Below, one piece after another: positions 50,791-63,355 of a DNA stretch of 64,000 nucleotides. A model generated the notes under the pieces. That model was not told the DNA's origin, made no database searches, and was given only the letters and a program-made list of their open reading frames with translations. The first letter of the stretch is position 1; each line of letters starts with the position of its first letter. Source of the stretch: Gymnogyps californianus (Eukaryota; Chordata; Aves; Accipitriformes; Cathartidae); the NCBI RefSeq assembly GCF_018139145.2, contig NC_059482.1:9663294-9727293 (forward strand), written 5' to 3'. The position numbers were made by a program, and so were the translations under genes.

Positions 50791-53700
50791 GGTTTTATAG
50801 TTTTATCGTTTTTCAACAGGCTGTACAAATACAAATCTTAGCTAATTGCTGTAACATCCTACTTCTGACTACGTTGAGTGAAAAGGTCTTTCTGTTGTTC
50901 AGTTTGGTATGTTGAATGTGCAGTTGCAAACTCGGATCATCTTTTATGTCACCTTTCAAAACACGTTAACTCTGCTGAAGCACAGAACTGATAGTCCTTA
51001 TAATTAATAGACACAGGGGCCGCATTTCCAGGGCTGCTGATATCAGGGGAATCCTCAGTGTCCAGGAGCTCCTGGCACTTTGCATTTTAACAAGACTCCA
51101 ATTTTTCAGGTCCCACTCCTGTTCCTCCTTGCCACCAGAGAGCTCCCAGTTACACAAAGGAGCCTTCCTGGCACAGCCAAAGATTTCAAAAGCTACTTTT
51201 GAAATTTCTACTTTTCTACTGTGTGCTATTAAATCTTCACTATGGAAGAGAAAACATTCCTTTGTCATTTCTTTGCTTGTTATAAAGCTACATTCTGAGA
51301 TGGTAATTTGTTAATGTAAAAAAGCTTTACCCTAAATGAGATATCAACTTGTGTTTACTAGTAAGCATTGGTAGCTGTTACCGACTGCTATTTTAACATA
51401 CTTCCAATGAACCATGACTAAATTATTGAACTCTCTTACTGTTTTTTTTTTTTCCTCTCATCACTAAATTCTGTGTTTGTAACGCACTGAATACAGCCAA
51501 AATAACCTCTATCTGCTACCCCAATTAGGTATTTGCTCATTATACCTACATCAGCTCTAGATTGAAAATTCACCAGGACAGAGACTCTCTCATCAGCTAT
51601 GTTTGCAGTTCTCAGCATAATGTCAATAGTTTCAGAAAACTATCGTTTCTAAATAGCACTGCACAACTCAGTTTTAATGGATTTGACAAAGCAGTGCATC
51701 AGCACATGAAGGAGTCAGGAGATATTTTGCCGGATCAATTCTTAAATAAATATGTTGTATAGGAGAAATAAAGAGCTGCATGGATAAAGATAGTAGCACA
51801 GTAAGAGGTGTCATTTTATTTCTGGATTTCAGTTTTACAGTCTAGCCACATTCACCATTCACATACTTCTCTTGAGGTTCAGTACTCAGGTATAGAAATT
51901 TATGTCATCACAGCCTCCTCATGTAAACAATACAGATAAAATTGAAGGGTCAAAATGCACATGATGGCAAGCTTGACAAAGGTGCCCCAAAGTTTCCATA
52001 CTTTAATTTTATTTAAAAGGAAAATAGAAAAAAAAAAATTCTTTCTAACCTTTAGGCTTGTTCCAGAGGCAAGACAGTAAATAGATTACTGTATCATCTA
52101 GGCTTACTGATTCCTTTTTTATTATCATTTATTTTTAAATTGCCCTCTAATGGCCAAGAGGTTAAAAAAAAAATCAAGGGTGGGAAATGAAATGGAAAGT
52201 AAAAGTGTACAAAGATGCAGCATTTAACACTGCCCACAGGACAAGACATTTCAAAGTGTGTGTTGTCCACATTGTATCAGAACTATGGCTCTTTCTTTGA
52301 CAGGCTTTTCTAAAAACTGTGTGACAGTTTTCACTGTAAGCAACAATGAAGGACAGGAACTTGATTCCATCATTTCATGGCTGTCAGCTCTACAGACAGG
52401 AAGGTATATTTTAGGACAACACACTTTTCAGCAGCTGCTTGCATGAATAAGAACACACTTCCATCATTAGTAATTTAACCCGTATAATGTGACAACAACA
52501 TTTATTATAGAAGCTTGGAGATTCGTGACAGTAGCAAGAATTCAGAATCGTTCTTTATATAATTTGCATGTGTTGAGTGCTTCAAGGAGACAATGTATTT
52601 GAACATCAATAACATTTGTCTTCCTCCTACCTGAATTTACTAGGTAAAGAAGTGCTGAGATAGGATAGCTTTCCAAGGCTTCAGAACCTTGTGAGAAGCC
52701 ACCACTGGGTCAAATACCCCACTGTGAATGCTACAGTCTGGCAGCAGGTGACTCATGGTGCTATCTCCTTTAAAAAGTGAAGCCAAAAAGGGCACTGATT
52801 TTAGCATACATCTGAAAAATAATAAGCAGTGATCATAAAGATTTAACTAGTTTTATCTGTGACATAGGAGCAATTCTGATGATAAACAAACTATCCCTCA
52901 ATTCCACCCTTACCAAGTCCATTCTGCAGCAGCTACCATCCAGCCTTCCTTGAGTGCCTCACAGTGATAATTGGCTTACAGCAAGCTCACACATGTAGCC
53001 ATGCCTCCTATGATTTCTCTTCCCATTGCACATCTGTATAGAAGAGGAATGACTCAACTCTAAAAGTACACTGAAATCAAATAGTTTTGCTGAAGTCTTA
53101 ATTCCACGACATCAAATACATGAATATGCTGTTTGGGTTGATCCTGTAACATTAGAACACTGCAGCTGAAAGAAGCTTTGATGAAAAAAGCCTTGAGTAA
53201 GAACTGAATGCTACAGAATTAAGGTAGCAATTAAAGTTTATAGACTTGTCGGTATTTACCTTGCAGCTTCACAGCATTCATCATGAGTGTCACGAATGAG
53301 TGACTTAAAGAATCACTGTCAAAGGCATGAGCAAAAAGTGATTTTAATGTGAATTTGTAAAAGTGCGACTTGAAGTTCGACGGCAAGGTTCACTCTATTT
53401 ACTGCATGGAAGAAACATACAAAGGAAAATTCAGTTAGAATTGAGTTAGAATGATTCACACAGAGACCAGAGATGCAAAAGGGTAAGGGAAACCCTCCCG
53501 TTAAGTCACGAAGTTCAGAGTGGACCCCCTTGCTTTCTAAAGTCCTTCTCAGAGAGGAGTCTAGGTGTGGCTGGATCCAGACTTAGTGCCAGACTTGGTC
53601 AATGGCTTATGTCTAATAGAATTAAGGGTAAGGAAAACTTCCTGTTGAGTTACTATGCCAATTTGTCAGGGAATGAGTGATTACAGATCCTACACAACTT

Positions 53701-53856
53701 TGAGGTAGCAGCAATTTAAGATTTATTAGCCCTATTATGGTAAATCACAAGGTTAGGTCATATGATTTTTAACAATACTTAATCATCAGCCAATTATCAG
53801 GGTGATTTAATAAAACTTGCTACAATCAACCGTACAAAGTTTCCTAATTTGAATCG

Positions 53857-53876
53857 CACACACAAACACACACACA
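53857..53876. repeat. (CA)n microsatellite inside the LTR-like element
   Basis: CA units with one AA interruption, located within the minus-strand LTR-like element. It probably arose after insertion or is characteristic of the family. Confidence 0.75.
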
Positions 53877-53945
53877 GATACAGACATTAACCTATGATCA
53901 AGATTTTTCTCTCTTTGCCAATTGCAGTAAATTATTGGTACCAAA

Positions 53946-54090
53946 CGATCTTTGAAACTTCACAAAATCTAATTGCAGTGAATTACTCGCTGTTCTCCTT
54001 CATCAGGATTTGTCAGCAGACGACCTTTGACCCCTTCTTCTTCATTGGCACATATCAGTGGGCGATCTCTGAAATCCTCACGAAATCTAC
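53946..54090. repeat. Internal direct repeats in the LTR-like element, 117 bp apart
   Basis: CGATCTTTGAAA at 53946 with its following 14 bp recurs as CGATCTCTGAAA at 54063 with a closely similar continuation ending AAATCTA. A shorter pair, AATTGCAGTAAATTA (53920) and AATTGCAGTGAATTA (53971), overlaps the first. The element therefore grew by local duplication, which helps explain its unusual length. Confidence 0.55.
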
Positions 54091-54294
54091 CCTGAGAGGC
54101 GTCCCAGCTTGGGGGAGATAGCGGGTCACAGCCTGCTGTGATCCCAGAGGCTCAAAGGGTCTCACTTAGGATCGCAAGATGATTGACTTTGGTCAGTATA
54201 TTTCCATTCTGGCCACAATTCTTGTCAGGTAATTGTGGCACCTTCCAGGTCAGGCCATGATCCAGGCAGCAGGAATTTCAGGTACGGTTAGGGA

Positions 54295-54384
54295 GTGCCT
54301 AATCGTCCTAACTCATTGTACTGTAGCCAGGATGAGAAAGTACCACATTGTCCCAACTCACTGCACTTGTAGCCAAAACAAGAA
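54295..54384. repeat. Imperfect 45-bp tandem duplication in the LTR-like element
   Basis: Two adjacent units (about 54295-54338 and 54340-54384) align over their full length with roughly 70% identity by eye. Shared cores include CAACTCA/TAACTCA followed by TGTAGCCA. Such tandem units in the U3 part of LTRs are often enhancer repeats. Here they support reading this end as U3, and thus a minus-strand orientation. No binding factor is identified. Confidence 0.6.
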
Positions 54385-54749
54385 CACAATGTTGGCTGGT
54401 CCTGACGTCGCAATGTGGCCCAGGGGGTCTGCACCACCACAATGAGTCTATGACAGCCTGATAAATACAGGCTAAGCACTTGGAGATTCTCGGGTTTGAC
54501 AGTCATCAAATAAGGTAATAATGAAAGCAAAATTTAATCCACTTAGATTGCTGGCACTTTCCAGACTGCTAGTTAAATAAGTGGTAAGAAGGGGTTCAGC
54601 ATTGCACAGATAAACTTTAGGTTGGGTCTCAGAAACAGCGTCTGCTTTTAACATCCACGGCTCCTTTGGACATAATGCTGGCACACAGGAAACATACATC
54701 TGTTTCCCTGAGTTGGATGGCTAACCATCTAATTGAAATGACTGTACCT

Positions 54750-54793
54750 AAAAAAAAAAAAAAAAAGGGGAAAAAACCCACCCCAAAACCCAC
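54750..54793. repeat. A17-G4-A6 and C/A-rich tract
   Basis: Seventeen A, four G, six A, then CCCACCCCAAAACCCAC. It lies about 250 bp right of the LTR-like element and is not joined to it by any duplication. Confidence 0.75.
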
Positions 54794-57589
54794 TGAGATC
54801 ACTCTGAACAAACACAATAGGTTAACAATGAGAAAAATTCTTGAGCCCACATCCATATTGGCCAAGCCTGATATTGTCTACTCACACCATTCAATTAGCA
54901 AAGAGAAGACTTTTAAAGGCATAAATGATAGTAGAATTAATATGCTTCATTTAGAAGTCAATTGCTACCTAAATCTCGGTTGTGCCTGTGAGCATCAATT
55001 GGTGCCAAAGCTCTGACAAATTTATGTTGCATCTCATATACGGTTCAAAATATAGTTGTAAGTCTGAAAACAAACCACGCTGCTTGCCATGTGCTACATG
55101 GTTTTCTGTTTGTTTTCCAACCAGTTATGCCAGAGATGCTTCAGGCCTACCAGGAATTTCTCAACATCTGATGCATAATGAAAATATTGAATGCAGCATA
55201 AACACCCCTCTTTTCTTCCTCCTCTCCATTCCTCAAGTAAAGTGATAACCAAAGCACTGTTTTATTGTATATAGATGAACAAGGACTAGTTCCAGCCAAT
55301 TCCTTTCTAACAGGTCTTGAAACCAGCTCCAGAGACTTCCTACCTGAAAACAGAGAGCGCCGACACAGTTCAGCAAAAGGACACCAGGTGTTGGTGCAGG
55401 AGTTCACAGTGTTTCGCAGAAGTACAAGCCATAATCACTACAACATTTGGAACTCTATAATTTCCTCTCCAGACTGCTGATGTCCAGATTATACACATCC
55501 CATCTAACTGCAATGTCAAAGTTGCAGTCCCAGGTGATTTCCTTCATCCCAACTGGAAAGCAGAAGGAGCAGCAGCTGATAAGAGAAAAATACCTTGTTT
55601 CCAAGCCTCAGAACGTCTCCAAAGGGCACACAACAGAATCCTACTTATATTTTGCATATAAACTACCACAGTGAATAGCTGCATTTATAGAAAATTTGAG
55701 ACTCTTTATGCAGTGCACAGTATAAAAAAGTTGGACTGACTTTCTAATTTTTTTCTGATTTTCTAAATGGCTTTTTACTGCACAGTAATTCACATCCTAA
55801 ATGTTTCATAAGATAAGAGATCTCTAGCTACAGAGCTTCATGAAATCTTACACTGCCACTCAAAGACAAGCAGTACGAGTTTTGGCAATATAGGTAACAA
55901 TGCCATTTACAATTTGGATTTCACACTTTGTCCCTCAAAACAATGTACTTAAAGATAAAGCAGACGATTGAGAACACCTCAGCAGAAATTCCTTAGAAAC
56001 ATGTACATACAGAACATTGTACCACTATTGAAGAGCACACCCCCGAGATAAGATACAAACACAGAATTTATGAAACTAACACTTCATATCCCTACCGCAG
56101 CTAGCCCACTTGAGAACCACACCAGCCACTACTGTGGCCTAAAGATGTGATGTAAAAGTAAGAAGCACTTTACAAAGAGAAGGATAATCTACTAGTCAGA
56201 GCTCCAAACAGCATTATGAGTCTGGGCTTCAGTCTTGCGAGCACGCGTGACGACTACTTTTCACTGTTTTTAGAACTTCAGGACTGATGGATACATTCTC
56301 TACAATGCCCTAGCAGTTCCGCTTCAGAGGCAGGATCAGGTTCCCATGCCCCAAAATGGTGCACATTTCACTTCTAGATGAAAACCCTTCTAATCTTCAT
56401 TGGACTGCTTCCAAATGAAGGCCTGCAAGACCAGGCTGCCTTTCCAAATATCACATGCCATGTGATTTAAAAATAGCTCACCAAGGTTTTTCATGCCTAT
56501 GACCATCACATTAAAAAGTAATTCCAAAAATTCAAGGTTCTAGTGACTTATATATTGTCTTCTTTTAAGAAGGCTTAAGAAGAAATATTATGGAAACAGC
56601 TATGTAAATATAGTTCATTTAATAAAAATGTAAATAAGATTCATAGAACAGACTTCAAAACCTTGAAATATTTATTTTAAATGAAAGGGATTAAGTCCTC
56701 AAGGTAAGATTTGTTTCTAAACTTGTAACTCCAGTATTGTAGGGCTATTATGTTTTATTTTATTTATTAAAAGGGACAGTTCTTATAAGACAACTACTTT
56801 AACCTACTCTAGCATACTTACTGCTACTTTTTATTTACTTTTAAGGACTTTTGATTGTTGCCATCCTGGTCTGGATTCAAACCAGCACATTACAGAAGAA
56901 ATGTTCAATATCTCATTACTAGTGTTTTCCAGTCTTAATCATTTCCACAAATACATTTGTCCATTTGCATTTATACTTGGTTTGGCTTGACAGCATCTGA
57001 CAATGAAAACCTGACTGAAGATGAAGGGAAAAAAAAAAAAAGTCTAAGTAACCATCACGCAGAATTTATTTATAGGAAAACAAAGGAAGAAAATTGAAGT
57101 GTTATTTTGAACTTCTTTATCTGCAGAACAGAAACAAATACTGATGATCTGAGCCCTTGATTTACTGACATCACAAAACTTGTTTTACATCATCAGCAAA
57201 ACTTAAATGGCATATTAATTGTACTTTCAATGATGGACCAAACAGTGAAATTGTGTTTGTACACTTCCGTCTATGAAAAGAAGCTGGTGCTTTTAGGAAA
57301 TCTATGTTGAGTATGTGAGGTTGGTTTTATGAATTCATTTTTAATAACACCATCTGACATGGAAGTCAACTGTGCTTCCTGCTAAAGCTTTATCCAAAAG
57401 AGATTGATAACTGCCTTCTAATGTCAAAGTTTCATTGAATATTTGGGAAAAATAAAGGACTGATAGGATAATCCTAAGAAACGGATGAGGTAGATTCTAC
57501 CCAACAGATAAACGTACCTTGTGAAGATTTCTCAATTATAGCAAAATTTTACTACTTTTTGTCCCTCAAAATAAATTGTGGATAGATGC

Positions 57590-57725
57590 AAGTAAACAGT
57601 GAGATATAATAATGAGGTGTGCTGTAAACAAATATGCCAGATTTGTAATAACATAATGTCAACAAATGGGTGCACATTCATTAGAATAAATTAATCCTTA
57701 TGACCTTCATTTCCTAACTCTTGCC
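57590..57725. other. Candidate conserved regulatory island
   Basis: GTAAACAGTGAG and GTAAACAAATATG near 57592 and 57625 are forkhead-type sites, one base apart in their cores. They are followed by TGTAATAACATAATG and ATTCATTAGAATAAATTAAT to 57693. There are no repeats and no reading frame. Confidence 0.2.
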
Positions 57726-58319
57726 AACCTATTCAGATATGCAACTGCAAAAAAACTTCTTGTGCAACAAAACCTTAAGATCAATACAGCATTTAGCTCA
57801 AAGCTATTGTAGCACTGCAAATGCAGGAGCGACATGCTGACGAACTCAAGTTTGGAAATCACTTTTGCAGCATATCTCCACACCAGTTCGAGTCTATTTC
57901 TAATAGAAGCGGGTAAGCAAGGAAACAGAGAATTGCAGTCATCAATCCCAGAAAAGAAAAAGACTTAAATCAGAACTTCAGGATCAGCAGGAGACAGAAC
58001 TAACACTGCAACTTAGAAGCTATGTTTCTCAGATGGTAATGAGAGACCTTAGAGACTTCAGATAGATGAAGCTTGAAAGCCGAGTCAAAAATAACCAGAA
58101 GCTTGCCACTAGCTGCATCGCTGTGAACTGCTAGCCATTGAAACCAGTGTTTGTGGAGTGGCTTTTAAAAAAAAAAATGTGTAGTACTGAGACCAAATTA
58201 TCAGGAGCATTGTTTCCCCAGAACTGCACTGCAAGTAATTACACTCTCTACTCTAGATGCAATGCAAGCACAAAGACTGTAGTAGAAAACACACAGAAAC
58301 TTTAAAATATTTACAGCAG

Positions 58320-58445
58320 CAGTACCATTTATATATATCATGATAGTCAAGTTAACGCTGGATTTTTAATTAGAAATGGTGTTTTCTGGAGCAGCATTTA
58401 TTAGCTACAGGGAATTAACAGTAATTATGAGCAGGTAAAGAAAAA
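58320..58445. other. Candidate conserved regulatory island
   Basis: Contains TTTTTAATTAGAAATGG near 58363, TTTATTAGCTACAGG near 58397 and AACAGTAATTATGAGC near 58417. Two of these hold TAATTA. The segment is short and otherwise featureless. Confidence 0.2.
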
Positions 58446-61324
58446 TTAAATAGAATGTTGAAACCCACAAATAACTACCAGTGACAAAAGTCCCAAAATC
58501 CTTTGTGCAAAAGCAGAAATTCAGCAGGTTTCAGACAAGTGCTTCAGGTAAACTTTTCTCATACTCCTCATTTAGGTGATAAAAGGATATCTCAACTCTT
58601 AACATGCATTCGTTTCTTAGCTTCCTTGTTCAGAGTATCAGCAAGGTTGCTAATTCATAAAATTTTTGGTAAAAAGTTGTATTGTGGTAAATTAGGACTA
58701 CCTAGTTCAATTGCAGCGCTTGTCGTCTTATGGCACAAGTAATTCAACCTGACTCAACTCAATTCAGAAAATACTACACATTACAGAAGGAACCAACACA
58801 CAAAAATTTCAGGTTCATTCACTCACATTTGTCTGATAGAATGTTTGCTCAACAGCTGCATATCAGATTACATTTAGCTAGATACATGCAACTATTAGTT
58901 AATAAAGTTTATGATTGCCTGCAACTGACATGGAATGGCACACACTGCACAGCTATACAGTCTTCCACCCAATTTACAGCCCTGTCCCTGTGTCACCTGT
59001 TCTGGTTAAGGGTGAAGTGGCAACCAACTAACAGGACAATCAGAACCTGGAATAAAATGGAGATTCCAGCCAGATCCCCAGACTGGATCACTTCTAAACT
59101 CCTGCTGTTGTTGGGGTAACTGTTGTTAAATTTCCCACCCCTCAGAAGCTCAAGGCTGCACTGTTACAGTTAATGTTGTACCTGATATAACACCTGGCAC
59201 AACTCCAGGCACAGAGAGGAAGAAAGGACTAAAATCTCATGTGGTGCAAAGCTACAGACTTCTGTCAGCTCTCTTGAGGTCTTGACAGTCTGTACCAGCT
59301 GAAACAGTGGACTGTGCTCCAAGAAAAGTGTAATTCAGATTTATGAGAAGACATTTTGTATCCAGTGTAATTGATTACCTACTGTAATGTGAACAGAACC
59401 TAATTTGTACTAATGAACCCTATGCATAATACAGCAAAGTGTTTAATAATATGGAGACCACAAAATGCCAAGCCAGATGTCACTGATGGTGATAATTTTC
59501 CCAGATTGCTATGTTTCCTCTTGCTTTTTGCTGCCTTCAGGTTTGAGAAGATGGCATCCAACTCAGGAGATAGCTCTGATATTCCATGTCTATTAGTTTT
59601 GTGGCATCACAGTCTGTGTACTACACCAAGACACTATCCTATTACAGTTACTGTTATAGTATGGAAATGCTTGTCTGCTCTGGCAAATTTTGATAAATGT
59701 AACATCAGATTAAAAATAATATAACCATACATGGAGAATCGAATCAAGATTGAAGCTAACACATCTCTTTGGGTCTTTACAGAAGAAAAACAAGATTAAA
59801 ACTCTTTAAATTTTAAAACAGTCAGTTATGGAACTGGTGTGGAAATGAAACAACGCATATGAATTACACCAATAAAAATGTGCCTTCATGAAAAAAAAGC
59901 CTGCTTATTTTTAAAATTATTCCATTCATTCGCTTGATTTTTTTTTTTTAACATACTAGGACCAGTGATAAAATCAACAAACTGTGGATTCTTTCATGCA
60001 AAACAGTAATCAGCATGAGGGCTAGCTGTGAATTGCATACATTTGTAATAGGAATACTCCTTTGTATCCTATTTGTTAAAATTACAAAGCCTTTTCCTAA
60101 ATGTCAGGATGTACTGTAAAAGGACACAGAACTGCTCAAACTATAAAATGAAAAGCTGAAATTCAGCTTTATATGCCAGAATGCAAACCTAGATTCAAGT
60201 CAGTAAGAGCTGTGTCATAGATCAGCGTGGTTATTTTGGTGGGTTCATTACTAAACACATTTAACTTGCTAAATCAATTATTTTTACAGAAGACAGTCTG
60301 CACACATTCTTTCCTGTATATGCAATCAATCCTAGTGAAAATTATACAAAGTAGGTTTTAAATAGATCTTCTCCTGATTTTGCAGGCTTCACCAAATTAT
60401 AAAACTAAAATGTAAAAGAAAAACTGTAGGACTGGGTAGCAGATGAGGCATCACTATTAATGAAGAAAAGACAAGTATTTAAATTGAGAAGGCATCTTGA
60501 TGTTTTCTATGCAAGCTGAATAGAAGAACATAATAGGAAAATAAAACAGCTATCAGACAAGATAAATAGGAATACATCAACAGGGACTGTAGAGAATTAG
60601 AATGGCGCAGCAAGAGAAGCAAAGTCTTTAGAAGAATATACTAAAATTTTTACTTTGCATTATAATGTCATCTTAGAAACAGATGGCAAAATGCCACTAG
60701 AACAGGAAGATGTCAAGAAATAATAGTGTCAGCAGCTATATAAAGAGCTAAAAGATGCTTCAGACTACCTTGTGTTTGTAATGCCATGCTCCACAAAGTC
60801 TTAAAATAATTTCATCTATGCAAGCAAAATAAGCAAAGACACTGCAAACTCTTGCCTAGCCCACCAGTCACTTTTAAAAACAGAATCTGGGTTCAGGATC
60901 AACCCAGATTTAGAAAACTAGGAGAGTGTTTTTAACATGTTATAAAGAAGCAGTATTGCCATAGCTCATTATAAACTATACACTGTTCAATACATGCTTA
61001 GGGTTGCTTACTAAATTTGTCATGACTAATTACGAATTGATTGGAAGAGGTAGTAGGGACTGATTTGGGAAAACATGCTTTAAATGTGAAGGCCATCATC
61101 AATGTTATTAATAAATCCTGTGTGATCTCTAATGAGTTTAAAACAAACTACAATGTGGGTCTAATAGCACATAAGGATTCAGAATGCTTTATAAAAGAGA
61201 ATTTATACAGCACCATAAGTCTCAAAACATTAAAATGCCTTCCTTACATTCCTAGGTAATCCCCGAATGTTTATTTTGCAAGGAATAGCTCTTAGTGCCA
61301 CATACAGTGGAATTCACTTACATT

Positions 61325-61505
61325 AAACGGGAAGAAGGAAGAAACAAGATATGACAAACAAGGAAGGGAAAATGCGATAGTAAGCAGCTATATATGCTAA
61401 AGGAGTTCTGTTTGCTTAGACTACATTTTGCAGGAGGACAAACTTTGAAGAAATTGAGGCAGGAAAGAGACAAAAGATGGAGAAGGGACAGAGGGAGAGC
61501 TCCTA
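61325..61505 (+). other. Second purine-biased block
   Basis: GGAAGAAGG, GGAAGGGAAAA and GGAGAAGGGACAGAGGG-type words make the + strand purine-rich for about 180 bp. The only open frame here is a 68-codon minus-strand frame of low-complexity content. Confidence 0.45.
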
Positions 61506-63325
61506 AAGCCAACCTGCCCAGCACATCAAGGTTGTATAGCCAGATGCCAGTTTAACTTTAAATGCTGATTCTGGGAGGCCTTGGGAATAAAGATGAACAA
61601 TCTTCTCAATTCTATAACCAGGGTATGTCTCCAAGAAATCCTACACAGCACAGAAGAACTCTATATACTCTATGCATTTTTGGTTTTCTGCTTATTCTTT
61701 GTAACTTTGTTTCCAACCTTGTACAATCAAGAGCTTACCCCAGACTGTCTCAGAAATACTAATGTTAAGGCTTGAGCTGTCTTTAAAATTAACTGAATCT
61801 ATTGTATGACAAATCTCAAAAAAATCCCTGTTTCATATTAAGCTGCACATGCAACAAGTCCCTCAATTCTCAAGCTTTTATTGCATTACTGGAGTTTTAT
61901 AAATTGGAGCATGTCTTTGATGGACTGCCAGATGCACCAAAGATCAGGGTCATGGGTTCGGTGCAGGCTGGGGATATACAGTAAAGGGCAAGCCACAGCA
62001 TCAGTCACAGCTATCTAAAACTTATGTCTGGTAGGAAAACAAAAAAGCTGCATTACTGGTAAGTGCAGTAAGAAAAAAAAAATCAGACCAACAGTATAAG
62101 AAATTCATTTTAGTTGTTATATTTTGCATTTGGGTTTTTTTTTTTATTTACATTTTTATGTATTGGTATTTAAACCAGCTATGAATAAGTCCTTAATTTC
62201 CAGTTGTCTTCAGAAGGATGGATGTCTCAAACTTCAGGGGAATCTGCCAAAGTGAAGGTAGAAGTGGTATTTTGCTGACATTAGCAAATAGTATTTTCTG
62301 ATAAATGACATAGTTGAACTCTCTAACTTAACCATTTTTCCATTTATGATATGGGGGTTGTTAGATCATTTGGGTAATAAAATACAGATTGTTGACTAGA
62401 TCAGTTATTTTAAGGATATAGCACATGGAGAACATATATTTCAATTTATTCCCAAAGGCTGTAAAAAGCAGCCATAAAGCAATCAGAAAGCAGGCAAAGA
62501 ACGACTTTTATGGCAGGATAAATGAATGATAATTAGGCAACAAAACAGGAGGCATAAGTAGCTAGAAACCTTTGTTTCCTTGTGCCATCAAGCCTTTAGG
62601 TTTGAAAATCCTGCTGACAATACTGAAGAGTTTGGGTAAGTAACTATTAGCAGTGACACATTGCCAAAGCCAGTATGTTATATTTTGGCTATTTAAACCA
62701 ATCATTACATCCAGTAATGACTCATCAAAGCAATAAATACTAGGGTGGGGATCGGGGATGGAAGTTCCATCTACCAACACAACTCTCACATTCGGAACAG
62801 AAATTCACGTTGTGTTGCAATACAGAAAAATGAAGGCACATAGGTATTGAAACCCTTTAAGTATAAGCACATAGCCATTTTTCTAGCCATCTCTGTGAAT
62901 CTCAGACAGCTACTTGTATCTCTCCTACCCCTTCACTTCTTTCCCTGTGCCTGGCACACTGCCTGTACGAGCGGTGGAGTACAACTCTGTGGTACAAGAT
63001 GCAAAACGGGGACACTTCTGCCATCACCACATTCTCACCCTTCTCCATCTCAGTAGCCAGCTGCCTAGACCATGCTCACCCCCAGCCTGTTCTCACCTCT
63101 AACCCCTGGGTATTTGCAGAAATGTGCATCTTCAGACTTATATATCTATGGTCATCAACAAGCTGACATTTATTCATCCACACTTTCATCTTTCATTTTA
63201 TTGTACATGCTATGCTAAAGCAAAAACAGGTCTTTTGAGTTCAAGATCTTTAAATGTAAACTACCCATTTAAAGCAAAGTTTCCAAAGCAGATAGTAATG
63301 TCATGTGTTCTCATTTCTAACAGTC

Positions 63326-63355
63326 AAAAAAAAAAAAAAAAGAAAAAAGAAAAAA
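63326..63355. repeat. A16 with GA6 units
   Basis: Sixteen A residues followed by two interruptions by G every seven bases. Confidence 0.75.

Larger units (their letters stand above)
37436..53277. other. Non-coding unique sequence
   Basis: About 15.8 kb between the two LTR elements. It contains the 96-bp CAAA repeat, the TA/CA microsatellite and two candidate regulatory islands (47.8 and 50.5 kb). No coding exon or known repeat was recognised. The longest open frames are 125 codons or fewer. Confidence 0.55.
53288..54501 (-). mobile_element. Long divergent LTR-like element (solo, antisense)
   Basis: The block starts TGTCACGAATGAG and ends CTCGGGTTTGACA, giving terminal inverted TGTCA/TGACA as in retroviral LTRs. 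At about 1.2 kb it is long for an LTR. Possible AATAAA/AGTAAA signals read on the minus strand (53722-53727 and 53398-53403), which with the tandem repeats near the high-coordinate end suggests U3 at high and U5 at low coordinates. A 6-bp direct repeat TCATCA lies at 53278-53283 and 54503-54508, but it is 4 bp outside the left end and 1 bp outside the right end, so it is not a clean duplication. The content resembles an avian ERV LTR family that I recall but cannot name. No retroviral coding sequence accompanies it. Orientation and exact ends are inferred. Confidence 0.65.

Noticed and set aside
58730..59119. 129-codon open frame
   Set aside because: No recognisable motif, no promoter or splice context. 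Its length is compatible with chance.
61920..61985. tRNA B-box-like GGTTCGGTGC
   Set aside because: No matching A box, acceptor stem or cloverleaf could be built around it.
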